A DNA stretch of 64,000 bases, taken from an uncultured Bacteroidales bacterium (GTDB lineage Bacteria > Bacteroidota > Bacteroidia > Bacteroidales > Muribaculaceae). The stretch is from positions 1 through 64,000 of the forward strand of contig CALZTY010000003.1 in NCBI GenBank assembly GCA_945829225.1. The letters are read 5' to 3'. The position numbers and the translations under genes are program-made. The stretch's first letter is position 1; each line of letters starts with the position of its first letter. The notes below the pieces were generated by a model, which saw nothing but the letters and a program-made list of their open reading frames with translations, did no database searches and had not been told where the DNA came from. This document shows, piece after piece, positions 1 through 8,335 of the stretch.

Positions 1-91
1 ACTTTCAAAAATTCAAATTGCCTTTTTCAGCCTACTTTTTTGCAATTAGTCTTCATTTTTAGGAAAATATTGGTTTTTTATCAAAAAAAAC

Positions 92-101
92 TATACCTTT
101 G
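92..101 (+). promoter_or_regulatory. Bacteroidetes -7 promoter box upstream of vapD pair
   Basis: TATACCTTTG matches the TAnnTTTG -7 consensus and is followed 17 nt later by the ATG at 118. A TTGG stretch about 17 nt upstream could serve as the -33 element. It presumably drives the small ORF and vapD together. Confidence 0.65.
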
Positions 102-117
102 CGGAAAAAGAAAAACT

Positions 118-297
118 ATGGAACCGAATATTGGAGATAAAATGAAAGTGAGTCCTGAACTAACCGGTTTGGACCATTGGATTCAAGGAGAAATTATCGA
201 TGTCGAGCATAATCCATTTTTGGGCTTGGTTTTGTCCATTAAGGATAATATCGGAAGAATCTTCTTTGGTCAAAGCAAGTATTTCTCTTATGCGTAA
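118..297 (+). CDS. Small protein, putative partner or antitoxin of the VapD-like protein
   Basis: A 59-residue hydrophilic protein, beginning [11 protein letters not shown] and ending in an aromatic SKYFSYA. The ATG at 118 is preferred over an upstream in-frame start at 40 because the promoter box at 92-101 lies between them. The centre (residues 18-45, with [17 protein letters not shown] and GRIFFG) looks like a small beta-strand-rich fold, similar in feel to short Bacteroidetes proteins annotated as transcriptional regulators; this resemblance is from memory and weak. It ends 8 nt before vapD, so the two are almost certainly co-transcribed. By analogy with VapX-VapD of Haemophilus it could be the antitoxin, but there is no sequence evidence of homology to VapX. 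Confidence 0.7.
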   Translation: MEPNIGDKMKVSPELTGLDHWIQGEIIDVEHNPFLGLVLSIKDNIGRIFFGQSKYFSYA

Positions 298-305
298 CCA
301 AAACT

Positions 306-584
306 ATGTTTGCGATAGCTTTTGACTTAGATATCAATAGTTTGAGGACAAACTATAATGATCCATATAATAATGCGTATTATGAAATAAAGACAGTGCT
401 ACGTAAATACGGCTTTTATAATACGCAGGGCAGTGTGTATTTGACACAAAATAACGATATGTCGTTACTGTTTAGTGCAATAACAGCCCTTAAGAATATT
501 AATTGGTTTAAAAATTCTGTTAGAGATATTAGAGCCTTCAGAGTTGAGGATTGGTCGGATTTTACATCCTTTTTTAAGGGATAA
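306..584 (+). CDS. vapD: VapD-like protein (Cas2-fold endoribonuclease family)
   Basis: A 92-residue protein, the usual length for virulence-associated protein D. It carries the family's features: N-terminal [10 protein letters not shown] with the conserved Asp near residue 7, a central [11 protein letters not shown] segment (the family has FGFxxxQGSxY), and a C-terminal [14 protein letters not shown] signature. VapD proteins have a Cas2-like ferredoxin fold; characterised members from Haemophilus and Helicobacter cleave RNA and act as toxins. Here it follows a 59-residue ORF by 8 nt, a toxin-antitoxin-like layout. Both genes are much more AT-rich than the mscL operon that follows, which suggests recent acquisition. 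Family assignment is firm; toxicity is inferred. Confidence 0.88.
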   Translation: MFAIAFDLDINSLRTNYNDPYNNAYYEIKTVLRKYGFYNTQGSVYLTQNNDMSLLFSAITALKNINWFKNSVRDIRAFRVEDWSDFTSFFKG

Positions 585-627
585 CTATACGAACTGCCTT
601 TTACGTAAATAATCAATGTAATTAGAT

Positions 628-1062
628 ATGAGTTTACTGAAAGAATTTAAGGAATTTGCCATGCGCGGCAATGTCGTGGATATGGCAGTAGGTGTGATTA
701 TCGGTGGTGCGTTCGGCAAGATAGTCACCTCGTTGGTTAATGATGTGATAATGCCCACAATCGGTGTGCTCACCGGTGGTGTGAACTTCACCGAATATGC
801 TTTCACCCTCAAGGAGGCTACAGTTGACGCAGCCGGAGCCGAAGTTCCCGCAGTGGTTATCTCTTGGGGCGTGTTTGTGCAGACCATTGTAGACTTCCTC
901 ATTGTGGCGTTCTGCATCTTCATGGCTATCAAGGTGATGAATAAGTTGAGCCGCAAGAAGGAAGAAGCCGCCGCTCCCGAGCCTGCTGCACCCGCCGGTC
1001 CCACACAGGAGGAACTCTTGGGCGAAATCCGCGACCTTCTCAAGGAACAAGCCAAGAAATAA
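628..1062 (+). CDS. mscL: Large-conductance mechanosensitive channel MscL
   Basis: A 144-residue inner-membrane channel that opens under membrane tension to release solutes during hypo-osmotic shock. The N-terminal amphipathic helix ([22 protein letters not shown]) is the classic MscL signature, followed by TM1 (about 15-45, with the pore-lining [12 protein letters not shown]), a periplasmic loop (about 46-78) and TM2 (about 79-103). The cytoplasmic tail has an unusual Ala/Pro/Glu stretch (about 112-126) before the final helix. The gene is 43 nt after vapD but differs sharply in base composition. It ends 4 nt before the TTG start of aroK, so it is probably first in a four-gene operon. Confidence 0.97.
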   Translation: MSLLKEFKEFAMRGNVVDMAVGVIIGGAFGKIVTSLVNDVIMPTIGVLTGGVNFTEYAFTLKEATVDAAGAEVPAVVISWGVFVQTIVDFLIVAFCIFMAIKVMNKLSRKKEEAAAPEPAAPAGPTQEELLGEIRDLLKEQAKK

Positions 1063-1066
1063 GTCG

Positions 1067-1621
1067 TTGAGAATCATTTTTCTGATAGGCATGCCTTGCT
1101 CGGGCAAGTCCACCTTGGGATATGCCCTGCAGCAAGCCGCCGAAGTCACCTATATAGACCTCGACGAGGCAATCGAGCAACGCGTCGGTATGTCGGTTGC
1201 CGAGATCTTTGCCGGGCGTGGCGAGGAAGCCTTCAGAGAGATGGAGAGTGCGGAGCTTAAGCGTCTGTGCCATAGTGGTTTGTGCGAAGATATCGTGATA
1301 GGCTGTGGCGGTGGCACACCGTGCTTTGGCGACAATATGGACTATATGCTTGCCACCGGGCGCGTGGTGTGGCTGCAAGCCGACGAGTCGCGCTTGTTGC
1401 AGAGACTCATTGATGGCAAGGCAAAGCGCCCTGCCATCGCTGATATGGATGCCGATGTCATCGCTGATTATTTCGCCGAGACTCGTCGTCAACGCCAATG
1501 TCATTATAGCCGTGCCCATGATACTTTTGACTCCACATACCTCGAAAATGCCGAGGAAATAGCCTCGACAGTCGAGATTTTTATTAACAGATATGCGCTG
1601 ACAAGGCGCCATAAAGCATGA
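1067..1621 (+). CDS. aroK: Shikimate kinase
   Basis: A 184-residue cytosolic kinase phosphorylating shikimate at the 3-hydroxyl in the chorismate pathway. The Walker A loop GMPCSGKST is at residues 8-16, the shikimate-binding region with YIDLDEAIE at about 30-38 and FREMES at about 57-62, and the GGGTP motif at about 84-88. The start is TTG at 1067, 4 nt after the mscL stop; no better ATG exists because the P-loop begins at residue 8. Its stop overlaps the next start in an ATGA, which implies translational coupling. Confidence 0.94.
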   Translation: MRIIFLIGMPCSGKSTLGYALQQAAEVTYIDLDEAIEQRVGMSVAEIFAGRGEEAFREMESAELKRLCHSGLCEDIVIGCGGGTPCFGDNMDYMLATGRVVWLQADESRLLQRLIDGKAKRPAIADMDADVIADYFAETRRQRQCHYSRAHDTFDSTYLENAEEIASTVEIFINRYALTRRHKA

Positions 1622-2799
1622 GTGAGACACCTATACCACAAGAGCAGGCAGTGGAGACCCTGACGGGTCGTCGCAGTCTGAGCATCGGCTTGCCCAAGGC
1701 GACAGCGCGGGGCGAGCGCCGCTTCCCGTTGACGCCCGAGGGCGCAGCAATGTTGGTCGAGCGCGGCTTCACCGTGCTCATAGAGCGTGGCGCCGCCGAG
1801 TGCATCCACTTTGCCGACGAGGCATATGCCCGCCTTGGTGCCCGTATTGTCGAGCGCCCCGAGGCGCTGGGGGCAGATGTGGTGCTATACTTGCCGGCTA
1901 TTGAGGTGGAAGATATCGCCATGCTCAAGCCCGGCGGAGCCTTGCTCACCTTGCAGCACAGCGAGAGCCGCAGCACCGAGGCAGTGCGCACCCTCCTCGA
2001 TCGGCGCACTATCACCATCGCTCTCGACCTAATCAGCAACGGGCGCAATCGCTTGCCCGTTGCAGATATATTGAGAGAAGTAGATGGTCGCGCTGCTATG
2101 GCATTAGCCTCGTCGCTCCTTGCCGATCCCATTCTCGGCAAGGGCATACTCTTGGGCGGTGTAGCCGGCGTGGTGCCCTGCGAGGTCACCATCATCGGCT
2201 CGGATATCGCAGCCATTGCAGCCGCCCGCACCGCGATAGGCTTAGGCGCCACGGTAAGGCTCTTCGATGACGATGTTTACTCGCTGCGCGAGGCGGTGGA
2301 ACGCCTCAACGGCGGCAACGCGCCGGTTATCGCCTCGGCATTACATCCCAGGGTCATCGCCTCTGCATTGCACACCGCAGATATCGTCATCGTTACAAAT
2401 CCCAATGCCTCGCTGAGTATCAATTCGGATATGGATATGAAGCGCGGGGTCATTGCCTTTGATCTCACCGACAGCCGCCGCAGCAGCATCTTCCCGAGCC
2501 TTGAGCGCATAGACCTTGCCGAGGCATGTGCCGGGGTTCATGGGCGCGATGCCCTTGCCGCCTGCTATGTCAATGCCGGTTCGGCGGTGCCACGCACGGC
2601 TGCTATGGCGCTGTCAACCACGCTGTTATCGCTTGCTGACGCTATATTGCCTCCCGAAGGCATCGTTAACGCCTTGCGCTTCGATGCGGGGCTGCGACGC
2701 GCGGCGCTCACCTTTGGCGGCAAGGCTGTAAATGACGATATTGCTCGTATCGCCGGCTGTAGAACGCTGGATATCAACCTTTTATTGCAATTCCAATGA
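1618..2799 (+). CDS. Divergent alanine dehydrogenase / transhydrogenase-alpha-like protein
   Basis: A 393-residue two-domain protein of the alanine dehydrogenase/NAD(P) transhydrogenase alpha family. The N-terminal catalytic-domain motif (ERRFPLTP, residues 33-40) corresponds to the EYRVALTP substrate-Arg motif, and a Rossmann segment spans about 174-225 (LLGGVAGVVPCEVTIIG). It departs from working enzymes: the glycine-rich loop reads GSDIAA (194-199) instead of GxGxxG, and the segment that normally carries the conserved substrate lysine reads VVLYLPAIEV (88-97) without lysine. It may have another ligand or no dehydrogenase activity. It overlaps aroK and rnhA by 4 nt each (ATGA), so expression is tied to both. 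Confidence 0.75.
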   Translation: MSETPIPQEQAVETLTGRRSLSIGLPKATARGERRFPLTPEGAAMLVERGFTVLIERGAAECIHFADEAYARLGARIVERPEALGADVVLYLPAIEVEDIAMLKPGGALLTLQHSESRSTEAVRTLLDRRTITIALDLISNGRNRLPVADILREVDGRAAMALASSLLADPILGKGILLGGVAGVVPCEVTIIGSDIAAIAAARTAIGLGATVRLFDDDVYSLREAVERLNGGNAPVIASALHPRVIASALHTADIVIVTNPNASLSINSDMDMKRGVIAFDLTDSRRSSIFPSLERIDLAEACAGVHGRDALAACYVNAGSAVPRTAAMALSTTLLSLADAILPPEGIVNALRFDAGLRRAALTFGGKAVNDDIARIAGCRTLDINLLLQFQ

Positions 2800-3437
2800 G
2801 CAAGGTGTACGTTGTGTGGGAAGGGCGCGAGCCGGGGGTCTACGAGTCGTGGGATGACTGCCTCGAGCAGGTCAACGGCTACCCCGGGGCTAAGTATAAG
2901 AGTTTCAACAGCATGGAAGCCGCAGTGGAGGCATATCGTGCCGATGACTATGGTACACGGTTCTTTCTCAAGAAGTTGAGCGATGCTCGCGGTGCCAACC
3001 CGATGATAGACTACTCCACCATTCCCGAAATACGCCTCGATGCTATCGCCGTCGACGGGGCATGTGCCAAAAATCCCGGACCGATGGAATATCGCTGCGT
3101 GCGAGTTGCCGATGGTGTGGAAATTTTTCATCAAGGACCCTATGCCGGCGGCACCAATAATATCGCCGAATATCTGGCTATCATACATGCTGCAGCCTTG
3201 CTGGCACAGCGTGGCGACGGCACGACGCCTATTTATACCGACTCGCGCACCGCGCGTGCGTGGCTGAGCCGCGGACGCTCCAACACCAAGGTGGTGCCTA
3301 CAGCCGAGAATGCGACAGTGCTCAACCTGCTGGCGCGTGCCGATGCATGGCTCGCATCGCATCGCATTGCCAATCCCATCCTCGTGTGGAATACCGATGA
3401 GTGGGGTGAAATTCCAGCCGACTTCGGTCGCAAATAA
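2796..3437 (+). CDS. rnhA: Ribonuclease HI with N-terminal hybrid-binding (viroplasmin) domain
   Basis: A 213-residue RNase H that degrades the RNA strand of RNA:DNA hybrids. Residues 1-47 form the caulimovirus-viroplasmin/hybrid-binding domain (KVYVVWEGREPGVYESWDDC, with the aromatic VYVVW and KSF motifs). Residues about 80-213 are the RNase H fold with acidic residues D87 (AVDGAC), E125 (NIAEY), D149 (YTDS) and a late Asp (D201 or D209). This is the typical Bacteroidetes architecture. It is the last gene of the mscL-aroK operon, and its stop codon directly abuts the stop of the convergent gene at 3438. Confidence 0.92.
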   Translation: MSKVYVVWEGREPGVYESWDDCLEQVNGYPGAKYKSFNSMEAAVEAYRADDYGTRFFLKKLSDARGANPMIDYSTIPEIRLDAIAVDGACAKNPGPMEYRCVRVADGVEIFHQGPYAGGTNNIAEYLAIIHAAALLAQRGDGTTPIYTDSRTARAWLSRGRSNTKVVPTAENATVLNLLARADAWLASHRIANPILVWNTDEWGEIPADFGRK

Positions 3438-4409
3438 TTATTTGAAGTAGAAAGCCACGTTGTCGACCCACATTGTGAGTCCGAGAGTGCCCGTGTATGG
3501 CTCGCCGGAGGCTGCCGAGAACATCACGATGACGTGAGTGGGCGCTGTGCCGGGAGCATCCCAGCCCACCTCGCGCACCGGCACCATCTTGCCCTTGGAG
3601 TTGCGGGCATAGTAACTGTGTTCCTCGTCGAGCAATCCCATATTAGGCTTGAAATACGATTGACCGGTGATGTTACCGTAATGAATTGGGGTGAGGTGGC
3701 GTCGCTGCCATCCGTGTGTCGTGGTGCCGAATTGCTCGCGACCGGTGCCCACGCGATGAGCGTAGAGGTTGCCGTCGGCATCCTCCCAGCGTCGTTGCAG
3801 CAGTATCAGTGCCTCGGCATTGTCGTGCCCCTGCAGGGTACGCTTGCGACCGAAGCCCGACGAGTAGATGCGAGTGTCGCCGGCGGGCATATATAGTTTG
3901 TAATCAAAGCATAAGGCATCGGGGCACTTGGTGTATTTCACGCCCATCTCCATCTTGGAGTAGGGGTCGGAGGTCGAAGTAATCGGCTCAAACATACGTC
4001 CGAGGAAGAGCGAGCCGGCAACCAGCACCTTGATGTTGATGATGCCTATCGCCTTGCACTCCTCGAGGATAGTGGACAGGCGAGCACAGCGTCCGCCGCC
4101 GGCAACGGTGTCCGGGAATACGGCATTGGAGGTCTTGACTACGCCGCACACCTTAGCCATCACATTAGATGATGCCCATGGGGTGCCACCTTGAGGGATG
4201 TAGGGATTGTTGCCGGTGAGTTTGGCTTGCGGACCGACAGCATAGACGGTCTTGTGTTTGCCGCCGATGACTGCGCTCTCGTGGATATCGCGAGTCACCC
4301 ATTGCTCGAAGTCGCCGTATCGTAGCGGCTCGAACGTTTCTGCAGTGGCGGTAAACACAGATACCACCACCGCTGAAGCAATCAATATATAAGTAGATAA
4401 GGTTTTCAT
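3438..4409 (-). CDS. Secreted PCMD-domain-like protein
   Basis: A 323-residue protein with a clear signal peptide (MKTLSTYILIASAVVVSVFTATA). The ATG at 4409 is chosen over a TTG at 4436, which would put nine hydrophilic residues ahead of the signal peptide. The mature part opens with ETFEPLRYGDFEQWVTR and ends with GLTMWVDNVAFYFK, the 'predicted carbohydrate metabolism domain' (PCMD) pattern of Bacteroidetes surface proteins, with a jelly-roll-like C-terminus. Function unknown; a glycan-binding surface role is inferred from the family. It is a single gene with its own promoter (4469-4478) and direct repeats just upstream. Confidence 0.75.
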   Translation of the reverse strand: MKTLSTYILIASAVVVSVFTATAETFEPLRYGDFEQWVTRDIHESAVIGGKHKTVYAVGPQAKLTGNNPYIPQGGTPWASSNVMAKVCGVVKTSNAVFPDTVAGGGRCARLSTILEECKAIGIINIKVLVAGSLFLGRMFEPITSTSDPYSKMEMGVKYTKCPDALCFDYKLYMPAGDTRIYSSGFGRKRTLQGHDNAEALILLQRRWEDADGNLYAHRVGTGREQFGTTTHGWQRRHLTPIHYGNITGQSYFKPNMGLLDEEHSYYARNSKGKMVPVREVGWDAPGTAPTHVIVMFSAASGEPYTGTLGLTMWVDNVAFYFK

Positions 4410-4468
4410 TCCATTCCGAATTGACGTGCTTTTCAAGTATAAACAAGTGCGCGTTGATTAATGTGACG

Positions 4469-4478
4469 CAAAGGTATA
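4469..4478 (-). promoter_or_regulatory. -7 promoter box for the PCMD gene
   Basis: On the minus strand TATACCTTTG matches TAnnTTTG, about 60 nt upstream of the ATG at 4409. A TTTTG about 23 nt further upstream (near 4502-4506) may be the -33 element. Confidence 0.65.
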
Positions 4479-4510
4479 AAACTTTGCATCAATAAAAAAA
4501 TCAAAAGTAG

Positions 4511-4554
4511 CCAATTATGCCAATTATTCCAACTTTATTGGCAATTATTCCAAC
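4511..4554. repeat. Short direct repeats upstream of the PCMD promoter
   Basis: The core (C/G)CAATTAT occurs three times (about 4511-4518, 4520-4527 and 4541-4548), the last two continuing into an identical TCCAAC. They lie just upstream of the minus-strand -33 region, where an activator or repressor could bind. Confidence 0.5.
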
Positions 4555-4578
4555 ATTCGTATCGGCAAGAGAAAGGAC

Positions 4579-5094
4579 TTAGTGTGTGATAGTGTGGTGG
4601 AGGTTGTGGAGGGCGTCGGTGAGGAGGTCGAGGACGAGTTCAAATCCCTCGGCACCCTCGTAGTAAGGGTCGGGAATGTAGTCGTATCGCGAGGCGACGT
4701 TGCCCATCCAGCGGTTGATGTGCAGGATGCGGTCGAGTGCGTCGGCAGAGGGGGCAATGTCGCGGAGGTCGTCGATATTTGAGGAGTCCATGCCGATGAT
4801 GATGTCGAAGCGGGAGAAGTCGTCGGCACACACCTGTCGGGCGCGATGAGTGATGTCTAAGCCACGGCGGATAGCGTGGACGCGCATGCGATGGTCGGCA
4901 CGTTGCCCTACGTGCCAGTTGCCGATGCCAGCCGAGTCAATCACCCAGCGGTCGGCATCGCCGGCTTGGGCGACGATGTCGCGGAGGATGGTCTCGGCAG
5001 CCGGCGAGCGGCAAATGTTGCCGAGGCATACGAAGAGGATAGACACCTTGCCCTTGTGGTATAAATCGCGGAGGTTTTGGTCGGTAAGTTTCAT
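4579..5094 (-). CDS. Low-molecular-weight protein-tyrosine phosphatase
   Basis: A 171-residue cytosolic phosphatase. The P-loop CLGNICRS lies at residues 23-30 (nucleophile C23, R29) and the general-acid motif DPYY at 142-145, the complete LMW-PTP active site. Bacterial members dephosphorylate tyrosine kinases and sugar-transfer proteins involved in polysaccharide export, though no tyrosine kinase is nearby here. The N-terminus carries about 14 extra residues before the core strand (VSILFVC). It overlaps lpxB by 4 nt and is the last of ten collinear minus-strand genes. Confidence 0.93.
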   Translation of the reverse strand: MKLTDQNLRDLYHKGKVSILFVCLGNICRSPAAETILRDIVAQAGDADRWVIDSAGIGNWHVGQRADHRMRVHAIRRGLDITHRARQVCADDFSRFDIIIGMDSSNIDDLRDIAPSADALDRILHINRWMGNVASRYDYIPDPYYEGAEGFELVLDLLTDALHNLHHTITH

Positions 5095-6230
5095 TGTTTC
5101 AACTCTTTAAGGCGTGTGGTGATGATATTGGCGGCTCGCATAGCGGCACCGGGACCGCCGAGACGTTGGCGCATATCGGCATAGCCTTGCAATTGGGCTC
5201 GGCGAGCGGGAGCATTGTCGGGGCAAATGGCAGCCAATTGCTCGGTGACAGCTTCGGGGGTGCAGAGGTGTAGGAGCATCTCGGGGATGATGGTGTCGCC
5301 GACGATGAGGTTGGGCAGAGAGACATGCTTGACGTGTAACAATCTCTTCATCAGCGAGTAAGCCACGCGCGAGCCGTTAGAGCGATAAGTCACCACCTGG
5401 GGGACACCGGCGAGTGCCGCCTCGAGGGTCGCGGTGCCGGAGGTGACAAGTGCGGCATGGGAGACGGCGAGGAGATTGTGGGTGGCATCGCGCACGACAC
5501 TAAACTTGGTGAGCCCCTTGTAGAACTCGTCGGGAATGCCCGGAGCACCGGCGACGACGATGGTATATTGGGGAAATTGGCGAGCCACGGCGTCCATTAT
5601 GGGGAGGTTGCACCGAATTTCGCCGATGCGGCTACCGGGGAGTAGCGCCAAGAATTGGCGGTTGTCGCGCAAGCGATGAGCGCGTGCAAAGTCTTGATGA
5701 GCAGGTGCTTGAGCGAGTGCGCGCTCGATTTCCTCCACCGAGGGATTACCCACATAAACGGCATTGTCGTAGCGGTTGGCACGGTACCACTCGGGCTCGA
5801 AGGGAAGGATGCACAGCACGCGGTCGACGAGACGGCGGATGTCGCGTATGCGCCACTTCTTCCATGCCCAGAGTTTCGGTGAGATATAATAGAAGACCGG
5901 GATGCCGGCGCGGGCGGCGACGCGAGCCATCTTGAGATTGAACGATGGGTAGTCGATGAGGATGAGGCAGTCGGGCTTAGCCTCGAGAAGAGCGCGCCGA
6001 GCGGTGCGCATAATGCGACGAATGTCGCCGAGGTGTCGCAGGACCTCGCTGAAGCCCATGAAAGCCATATCGCGGCAATGCACCACAGGGGCTGAGGCGG
6101 AAGCGGCAGCCATACAGTCGCCACCGAGGAAGGTGAAGCGAGCCTCGGGGTCGGCATCACGGAGAGCAGAGATGAGTTGACCGGCATGGAGGTCGCCCGA
6201 TGTTTCGCCGGCAATGAGGAAGTAGTGCAT
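5091..6230 (-). CDS. lpxB: Lipid-A-disaccharide synthase
   Basis: A 379-residue GT19 glycosyltransferase that joins UDP-2,3-diacylglucosamine and lipid X to make the lipid A disaccharide at the inner-membrane face. The N-terminal YFLIAGETSGDLHAG signature (residues 3-17), FMGFSEV and the C-terminal SGTATLEAAL / YR region of the nucleotide-binding domain are present, and the length is normal. It overlaps tadA by one base and the phosphatase by four. Together with kdsD upstream in the same run it links this segment to LPS assembly. Confidence 0.96.
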   Translation of the reverse strand: MHYFLIAGETSGDLHAGQLISALRDADPEARFTFLGGDCMAAASASAPVVHCRDMAFMGFSEVLRHLGDIRRIMRTARRALLEAKPDCLILIDYPSFNLKMARVAARAGIPVFYYISPKLWAWKKWRIRDIRRLVDRVLCILPFEPEWYRANRYDNAVYVGNPSVEEIERALAQAPAHQDFARAHRLRDNRQFLALLPGSRIGEIRCNLPIMDAVARQFPQYTIVVAGAPGIPDEFYKGLTKFSVVRDATHNLLAVSHAALVTSGTATLEAALAGVPQVVTYRSNGSRVAYSLMKRLLHVKHVSLPNLIVGDTIIPEMLLHLCTPEAVTEQLAAICPDNAPARRAQLQGYADMRQRLGGPGAAMRAANIITTRLKELKQ

Positions 6231-6673
6231 CAGCGTTTCTTTTTAAAAAAATCAATCATAAGAGCGGCGCACTCGTCGGCGAGGACCCCACCGATGGCAG
6301 TGGCGCGAGGGTGGAATGGCGAGGCGGCGGTGAGGCTGCGATAACCGCGGCGCGAGTCGTCGCAGCCGTAGACGATGCGCGAGATTTGCGCCCAGCCGAT
6401 GGCACCGGCACACATCAGGCACGGCTCGACGGTGACATAGAGTGTTGCCTCGGGGAGGTACTTGCCGCCGACGCTGTTTGCGGCAGCGGTGATGGCTTGC
6501 ATCTCGGCGTGGGCGGTGACGTCGCGGAGGGTCTCGGTGAGGTTATGTCCGCGTCCGATGACACGGTCGTCGGCAACGATGACCGCACCGATGGGTATTT
6601 CATCGGCGGCGAAGGCACGACGTGCCTCGGCGAGTGCCATCCTCATATAATATTCGTCGCGGTCGCCGAGCAT
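6230..6673 (-). CDS. tadA: tRNA adenosine(34) deaminase TadA-like
   Basis: A 147-residue zinc-dependent deaminase. Zinc ligands and catalytic Glu are in HAE (55-57) and PCLMC (84-88), the cytidine deaminase-like fold signature. The N-terminal MRMALAEARRAF and the GAVIV segment agree with TadA, which converts A34 to inosine in tRNA-Arg(ACG). Guanine deaminase is a related alternative, but the short length and GRGHNLTE segment favour TadA. It is 2 nt from rnz and overlaps lpxB. Confidence 0.88.
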   Translation of the reverse strand: MLGDRDEYYMRMALAEARRAFAADEIPIGAVIVADDRVIGRGHNLTETLRDVTAHAEMQAITAAANSVGGKYLPEATLYVTVEPCLMCAGAIGWAQISRIVYGCDDSRRGYRSLTAASPFHPRATAIGGVLADECAALMIDFFKKKR

Positions 6674-6675
6674 GG

Positions 6676-7593
6676 TTAAATATCTATTTTCAATCCCTCA
6701 TGAGCGGCGATGACCTCGCCGGAGAAAATGGTAGCAGCCTCCTGAGCGAAGGGCTCGTCGGCATCATAAGCCTGGGAGTAGTGTCCGAGGACCAGGCGCT
6801 GAGCGCCGGCGGCTTGTGCCACGGCGGCGGCTTGTGCAGCGGTAGAGTGCCCGCGAGCCTCAGCCTTGTGAGTGTTGTCGCTCATATATGTAGCCTCGTG
6901 GTAAATGGTATTGACACCACGGAGCCGCTCCCCGAGCGAGGGCATATAGAGGGTGTCGGAGCAGTAGGCATATGAGCGGGCAGGTGTGGGGTCGGTGGTG
7001 ATGCGCTCGTTAGGCACCACGGAGCCGTCGGGGCGCACGAAGTCGTTGCCGTCGTTGATGATGCCCGGGATGAGCGATGGCGGTATCTGCAGAAATCGCG
7101 CCATCTCGCCATTGAGGTGTCGTGGACCTTGCTTTTCCTTAAAAAGGAAGCCTACAGCGGGCACACGGTGGTCGAGGGGGAAGGTCTCCACGGTGAGCGC
7201 CTTGGCATCGAGGATGAGTGTATCCTCGGGTTTGATGACGTCATATTCAATCTCGAAAGAAGTCTCGCGACAGAATACGCGCATGAGGTGGTCGAGGATT
7301 TCGGCGCCCTCGTCGAAGACGTGGACTACCACCTTACCGCCGATATTGTGCAGCGCCATTGTCGACAGCAGTCCCGGCAAGCCCAGGAAGTGGTCGCCGT
7401 GGATGTGGGAGACGTAAATATGGTTTAAGCGAGAGAATTTCAGTTTATTACGGCGGAACTGCAGTTGTGCGCCCTCGCCACAGTCAATCATGTGGAGAGA
7501 TCCACGGAAATTAAGCACTTGGCACGAAGGGAGGTGGCGCACCGTAGGAGTCGCCGAGCCACAGCCGAGGTAATAGACCTGAAATTCACTCAT
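6676..7593 (-). CDS. rnz: Ribonuclease Z (tRNA 3' processing endonuclease)
   Basis: A 305-residue metallo-beta-lactamase-fold nuclease that removes tRNA 3' trailers. The zinc motif HIHGDH is at 63-68, preceded by the substrate-binding segment LGCGSATPT (9-17) and FRGSLHMIDCGEG. Later metal ligands occur in YCSDT, YHEATY and the C-terminal VLGHYS. The length fits the short RNase Z form. It sits between tadA, another tRNA enzyme, and the nitroreductase, 4 nt away. Confidence 0.95.
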   Translation of the reverse strand: MSEFQVYYLGCGSATPTVRHLPSCQVLNFRGSLHMIDCGEGAQLQFRRNKLKFSRLNHIYVSHIHGDHFLGLPGLLSTMALHNIGGKVVVHVFDEGAEILDHLMRVFCRETSFEIEYDVIKPEDTLILDAKALTVETFPLDHRVPAVGFLFKEKQGPRHLNGEMARFLQIPPSLIPGIINDGNDFVRPDGSVVPNERITTDPTPARSYAYCSDTLYMPSLGERLRGVNTIYHEATYMSDNTHKAEARGHSTAAQAAAVAQAAGAQRLVLGHYSQAYDADEPFAQEAATIFSGEVIAAHEGLKIDI

Positions 7594-7597
7594 ATGC

Positions 7598-8314
7598 TTA
7601 TTTACAGAGGGTTACAATGGGTTTTAGCCCGGGATAGCGAGATTTGTTTTCGCAAATCTTGTATTCGGGTGCGACCAAGAGAAAATGGCTCACGGCGATG
7701 CCGACGTCGAGGAGGTAGGACTTGTCGTGAGGGTCGGCATACACGTCGATATTGCCGTTGGTGTTAAAAGCGAGACGCCAGGGTTGGCAATTGTGATTAG
7801 AAGGAGCCGAGCGCAGTGCCTCGATGGCATCGCTAAGATCGGCTGCGGGCGAGCCGGCGACAATCAACTTGCGAAGGTTTTTGCGGGTAAAGGCGCCGCA
7901 AGCCAGTCGCATGGTGCCGTCTACGATAGAGCGATGCTTGGCAGCATAGCCAACGGCGATAACGGCGATGAGAGGCGTGCCCTCGGGCAAGCCGATGGCT
8001 TGGCTCACCAATTGGCGGTTGAAAGTGACGCCGAGCCAGCAAGTGGCAAATCCACGACGTGTCAACTCGATAACTGCGCGCTCGCCAGCCATTCCGGCGG
8101 CAAACTCATCGTTGCCGACGACGGCGATATAAGCCGGCTTGCCGGTGATGATACCATATGTGCCGATGCGTCCGTTGCCAATGACATCGGCTTTGACAGG
8201 AATTAGACATTTAGAGTCGCCACACACCTCGATCAGCTCATCTTGAGGAGGAGTGAGGCTTGTAAATGACCTCACTGAGGTCCGTTGTTTTAATGCTTCT
8301 GAAATGGATAACAT
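7598..8314 (-). CDS. Nitroreductase-like flavoprotein (TM1586 family)
   Basis: A 238-residue protein starting ISEALKQRTSVRSF, the FMN-phosphate-binding Arg motif of nitroreductases. The second half repeats a nitroreductase half-domain (APSNHNCQPWRLAF, about 187-200), and GFATCWLGVTF in the middle resembles the dimer-core GLGTCWLG motif. This duplicated layout fits the putative TM nitroreductase family. Substrate unknown; it probably binds FMN and reduces small electrophiles. It sits 21 nt after the SUI1 gene. Confidence 0.82.
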   Translation of the reverse strand: MLSISEALKQRTSVRSFTSLTPPQDELIEVCGDSKCLIPVKADVIGNGRIGTYGIITGKPAYIAVVGNDEFAAGMAGERAVIELTRRGFATCWLGVTFNRQLVSQAIGLPEGTPLIAVIAVGYAAKHRSIVDGTMRLACGAFTRKNLRKLIVAGSPAADLSDAIEALRSAPSNHNCQPWRLAFNTNGNIDVYADPHDKSYLLDVGIAVSHFLLVAPEYKICENKSRYPGLKPIVTLCK

Positions 8315-8335
8315 GAGGTTCCGACAATATATTGG

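Noticed and set aside
306..584. cas2 of a CRISPR system
   Set aside because: VapD shares the Cas2 fold, but the sequence matches VapD motifs, and there is no repeat array or cas1 nearby.
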